A stretch of DNA of 64,000 nt from Pseudomonas sp. Irchel 3E13. Its GTDB lineage: Bacteria; Pseudomonadota; Gammaproteobacteria; Pseudomonadales; Pseudomonadaceae. Below are positions 62,261-64,000 of this stretch, piece after piece; the first letter of the stretch is position 1; every line of letters begins with the position of its first letter. The translations under genes and the position numbers were made by a program. Under the pieces are notes generated by a model that saw only the letters and a program-made list of their open reading frames with translations, was not told the origin of the DNA and searched no databases. Location: NCBI RefSeq assembly GCF_900187455.1, contig NZ_FYDX01000004.1, positions 433,300-497,299 on the forward strand, read 5' to 3'.

Positions 62261-63673
62261 ATGACCAACGCAGCGTCACCCGCACCGCTTATCGAAAAAC
62301 ACACGATCGGCTACGTGCCGCCCGAAGATCGCCATGGAAAAGTCCGGGATCTGTTCACCCTCTGGTTCGGCGGCAACATCGCGCCGCTGCCGATCGTCAC
62401 CGGGGCCCTCGGGGTCCAGTTGTTCCACCTCAATCTGGTCTGGGGCATCGTCGCGATCCTTGTCGGCCACCTGGTCGGCGGCGTGCTGATGGCCTTGCAC
62501 TCGGCGCAGGGCCCGCAGATGGGCATTCCGCAGATGATCCAGAGCCGCGCCCAGTTCGGTTCCCTCGGCGCCCTGCTTGTCGTGGTGATCGCCGGGGTGA
62601 TGTACATCGGCTTCTTCGCCTCCAACATCGTCCTCGCCGGCAAATCACTGCATGGCGTGGTGGACAGCGTGCCGGTGCCGGTGGGCATCGTCATCGGCGC
62701 CCTCGGTTCGGGGATCATCGGCATCATCGGCTACCGCTTCATCCACGTGCTCAACCGCATCGGCACCTGGGTGCTGGGCATCGGCATCGTGCTGGGCTTC
62801 GGCTACATCCTCACCCACATCCAGACCGACGACTTCCTCACCCGCGGCGGCTTCAACCTCTCCGGCTGGCTGGCCACGGTGTCGCTGGCTGCGCTCTGGC
62901 AGATCGCCTTCGCGCCCTATGTCTCGGACTACTCGCGCTACCTGCCGGCCGACGTGCCGGTGGCGTCGACGTTCTGGACCACCTACCTGGGTTCGGCGCT
63001 GGGCTCGAGCCTGTCGTTCGTATTCGGCGCGGTGGCCGTGCTCGCGACTCCGGCGGGCATGGACACCATGGATGCGGTCAAACTCGCCACCGGCGCCATC
63101 GGCCCGCTGATGCTGGTGCTGTTCCTGCTCAGCGTGATCAGTCACAACGCCCTCAACCTGTATGGCGCGGTGCTGTCACTGATCACCCTGGTGCAGACCT
63201 TCGCCTGGCGCTGGATCCCCACCGCCAAGAGCCGGGCGGTGCTGTCGGTGATCGTGTTGCTCGGTTGCAGCATCGTCGCGGTGTTCGCCTCGAAGGACTT
63301 CATCGGCCACTTCGTCGACATGGTGCTGGTGCTGCTGGTGGTCCTGGTGCCGTGGACCGCGATCAACCTGATCGACTTCTACGCGATCCACAAAGGTGAC
63401 TACGACATTCAGTCGATCTTCAAGGTCGATGGCGGCATCTATGGGCGCTATAACCCGCAGGCGCTGCTGGCCTATGCGATCGGTATCGCGGTGCAGATTC
63501 CGTTCATGAACACGCCGCTGTACGTCGGGCCTGTGTCGGCGCACATCAACGGGGCTGATCTGTCGTGGCTGGTGGGGTTGGTGGTGACTTCGCCGCTCTA
63601 CTACTGGCTGGCGAACCGGGACAGCGCGTACCGGCGGCGGCAGGTGAGCGCGAAGCTGGCGGCCGGGGTTTGA
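62261..63673 (+). CDS. NCS1-family permease (purine/cytosine type)
   Basis: A 470-residue carrier with twelve hydrophobic segments. Family words: DLFTLWFGGNIAPLPIVTGAL (pieces), GPQMGIPQMIQSRAQFGSLG, PYVSDYSRYLPADVPVASTF, SHNALNLYGAVLSLITL and PWTAINLIDFYAIHKG. These match the NCS1 cytosine/purine/hydantoin symporters of the CodB-like branch, which import nucleobases or related compounds. The ATG at 62261 with GGAG upstream is chosen over the in-frame ATG at 62249. It stands alone, and the terminator follows the stop after 23 bases. The substrate is not determined. Confidence 0.92.
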   Translation: MTNAASPAPLIEKHTIGYVPPEDRHGKVRDLFTLWFGGNIAPLPIVTGALGVQLFHLNLVWGIVAILVGHLVGGVLMALHSAQGPQMGIPQMIQSRAQFGSLGALLVVVIAGVMYIGFFASNIVLAGKSLHGVVDSVPVPVGIVIGALGSGIIGIIGYRFIHVLNRIGTWVLGIGIVLGFGYILTHIQTDDFLTRGGFNLSGWLATVSLAALWQIAFAPYVSDYSRYLPADVPVASTFWTTYLGSALGSSLSFVFGAVAVLATPAGMDTMDAVKLATGAIGPLMLVLFLLSVISHNALNLYGAVLSLITLVQTFAWRWIPTAKSRAVLSVIVLLGCSIVAVFASKDFIGHFVDMVLVLLVVLVPWTAINLIDFYAIHKGDYDIQSIFKVDGGIYGRYNPQALLAYAIGIAVQIPFMNTPLYVGPVSAHINGADLSWLVGLVVTSPLYYWLANRDSAYRRRQVSAKLAAGV

Positions 63674-63696
63674 GTCAGGTCGTCAGGTGATAAAAG

Positions 63697-63732
63697 CACC
63701 CGCTCTCTGTGATGGAGGGCGGGTGTTTTTTT
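63697..63732 (+). terminator. Rho-independent terminator after permease gene
   Basis: CACCCGCTCTC and GAGGGCGGGTG pair at 10 of 11 positions with a 7-base loop, followed directly by seven Ts. Confidence 0.9.
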
Positions 63733-63741
63733 GTGGGGTGG

Positions 63742-63768
63742 CCTTCGCGAGCAAGCTCGCTCCTACAG
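63742..63768. repeat. Single REP element next to the IS end
   Basis: TTCGCGAGCAAGCTCGCTCC then TACAG, immediately followed by the terminal sequence of an IS3-type element at 63770. The partner REP of a pair is not seen on this side, so the IS may have split or bordered it. Confidence 0.75.
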
Positions 63769-63769
63769 A

Positions 63770-64000
63770 TGAACTGCGCCCCGGAAGTTGGACACCCATC
63801 CAACACCGGGGTGTTTTGCATGACCACGTATTCCAAGCAGTTCAAGCTGTCCGCCATCCAGGCCTTCATCAACCGAGGCCGTGGCTTTCGCCATGTGGCG
63901 AACCAGTTCCAGATAGATCCTACCCTTCTCCGGCGCTGGGTCGTGGCTTACCAGCACCACGGCGAGGCCAGTTTCAAGCGTTCCCGTCGGCACCACAGCG
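63770..64000 (+). mobile_element. IS3-family insertion sequence, left end (continues past window)
   Basis: The end begins TGAACTGCGCCCCGGAAGTT and continues GGACACC, as in terminal repeats of IS3-type (IS150 group) elements. A hairpin made of CCCCGG/CCGGGG and GTTGG/CCAAC lies before the transposase start. The right end and target duplication are outside the window. Confidence 0.75.
63820..64000 (+). CDS. IS3-family transposase OrfA, N-terminal part (runs off window)
   Basis: About 60 codons from the ATG at 63820: MTTYSKQFKLSAIQAFINRG, FRHVANQFQIDPTLLRRWV and AYQHHGEASFKR. This is the helix-turn-helix DNA-binding domain of IS150-type OrfA proteins, which bind the element ends. The remainder and OrfB lie beyond the window. 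Confidence 0.88.
   Translation, partial: MTTYSKQFKLSAIQAFINRGRGFRHVANQFQIDPTLLRRWVVAYQHHGEASFKRSRRHHS

Overview
The window looks like chromosomal DNA of a Pseudomonas, probably from the P. fluorescens group. This is inferred from the high GC content, the abundant REP sequences of the type GTAGGAGCGAGC...GCTCGCGA, the many FecI/FecR/TonB-receptor modules, and the close match of many proteins to remembered Pseudomonas families. No search was run. No rRNA, tRNA or CRISPR array was seen.

Layout. 0-3.2 kb: the end of an RND efflux operon with its TetR repressor and two matching 24-bp operators, then a small membrane protein and a glutathione S-transferase remnant. 3.3-11.5 kb: two complete iron-type cell-surface signalling modules (sigma, FecR, TonB receptor) placed back to back. 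11.6-16 kb: a low-GC decayed island with a broken integrase, a broken tyrosine phosphatase, diverged intergenic repeats and four unrecognised small genes. 16-25 kb: glutaminase, a large autotransporter, a LysR regulator divergent from an oxidoreductase plus polyamine-binding protein, and a DUF1444-type protein. 25.3-29.1 kb: a bufferin (copper-buffering RiPP) operon with its SigF-type sigma and NrsF-type anti-sigma, each direction preceded by an exact GTAACC-N16-CGAA promoter. 29.2-36.9 kb: a light or singlet-oxygen type cluster (NTF2-like, SDR, flavin amine oxidase, DUF1365, Cfa-like methyltransferase, DUF2878, photolyase, DUF3833, chalcone-isomerase-like). Its two outer promoters carry TTGTACA sites repeated at 18 bp. 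37-45.3 kb: a sugar-acid or alcohol catabolic cluster (GMC oxidoreductase, enolase-superfamily dehydratase, MFS carrier, aldehyde dehydrogenase, LysR, porin). 45.4-53.7 kb: a GH15 hydrolase and a third signalling module (fecI-fecR-fecA), with a Septu-like PtuA/PtuB defence pair inserted between fecR and fecA. 54-57.8 kb: a gamma-glutamylputrescine pathway cluster. 58-62 kb: a fourth signalling module. 62.2-63.7 kb: an NCS1 permease, then the left end of an IS3-family element running out of the window.

The main themes are iron or siderophore uptake with four ECF sigma/anti-sigma pairs, metal and oxidative stress (bufferin, photolyase cluster), polyamine use (two binding-protein/oxidoreductase pairs), and accessory DNA in intergenic slots (defence pair, decayed island, IS element). 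The most useful observations are the defence pair inside a fecIRA locus, the exact paired promoters of the bufferin locus with a probable start-codon problem in the sigma gene, the 18-bp-spaced operators of the light-type cluster, and a promoter-like motif shared by two receptor genes.
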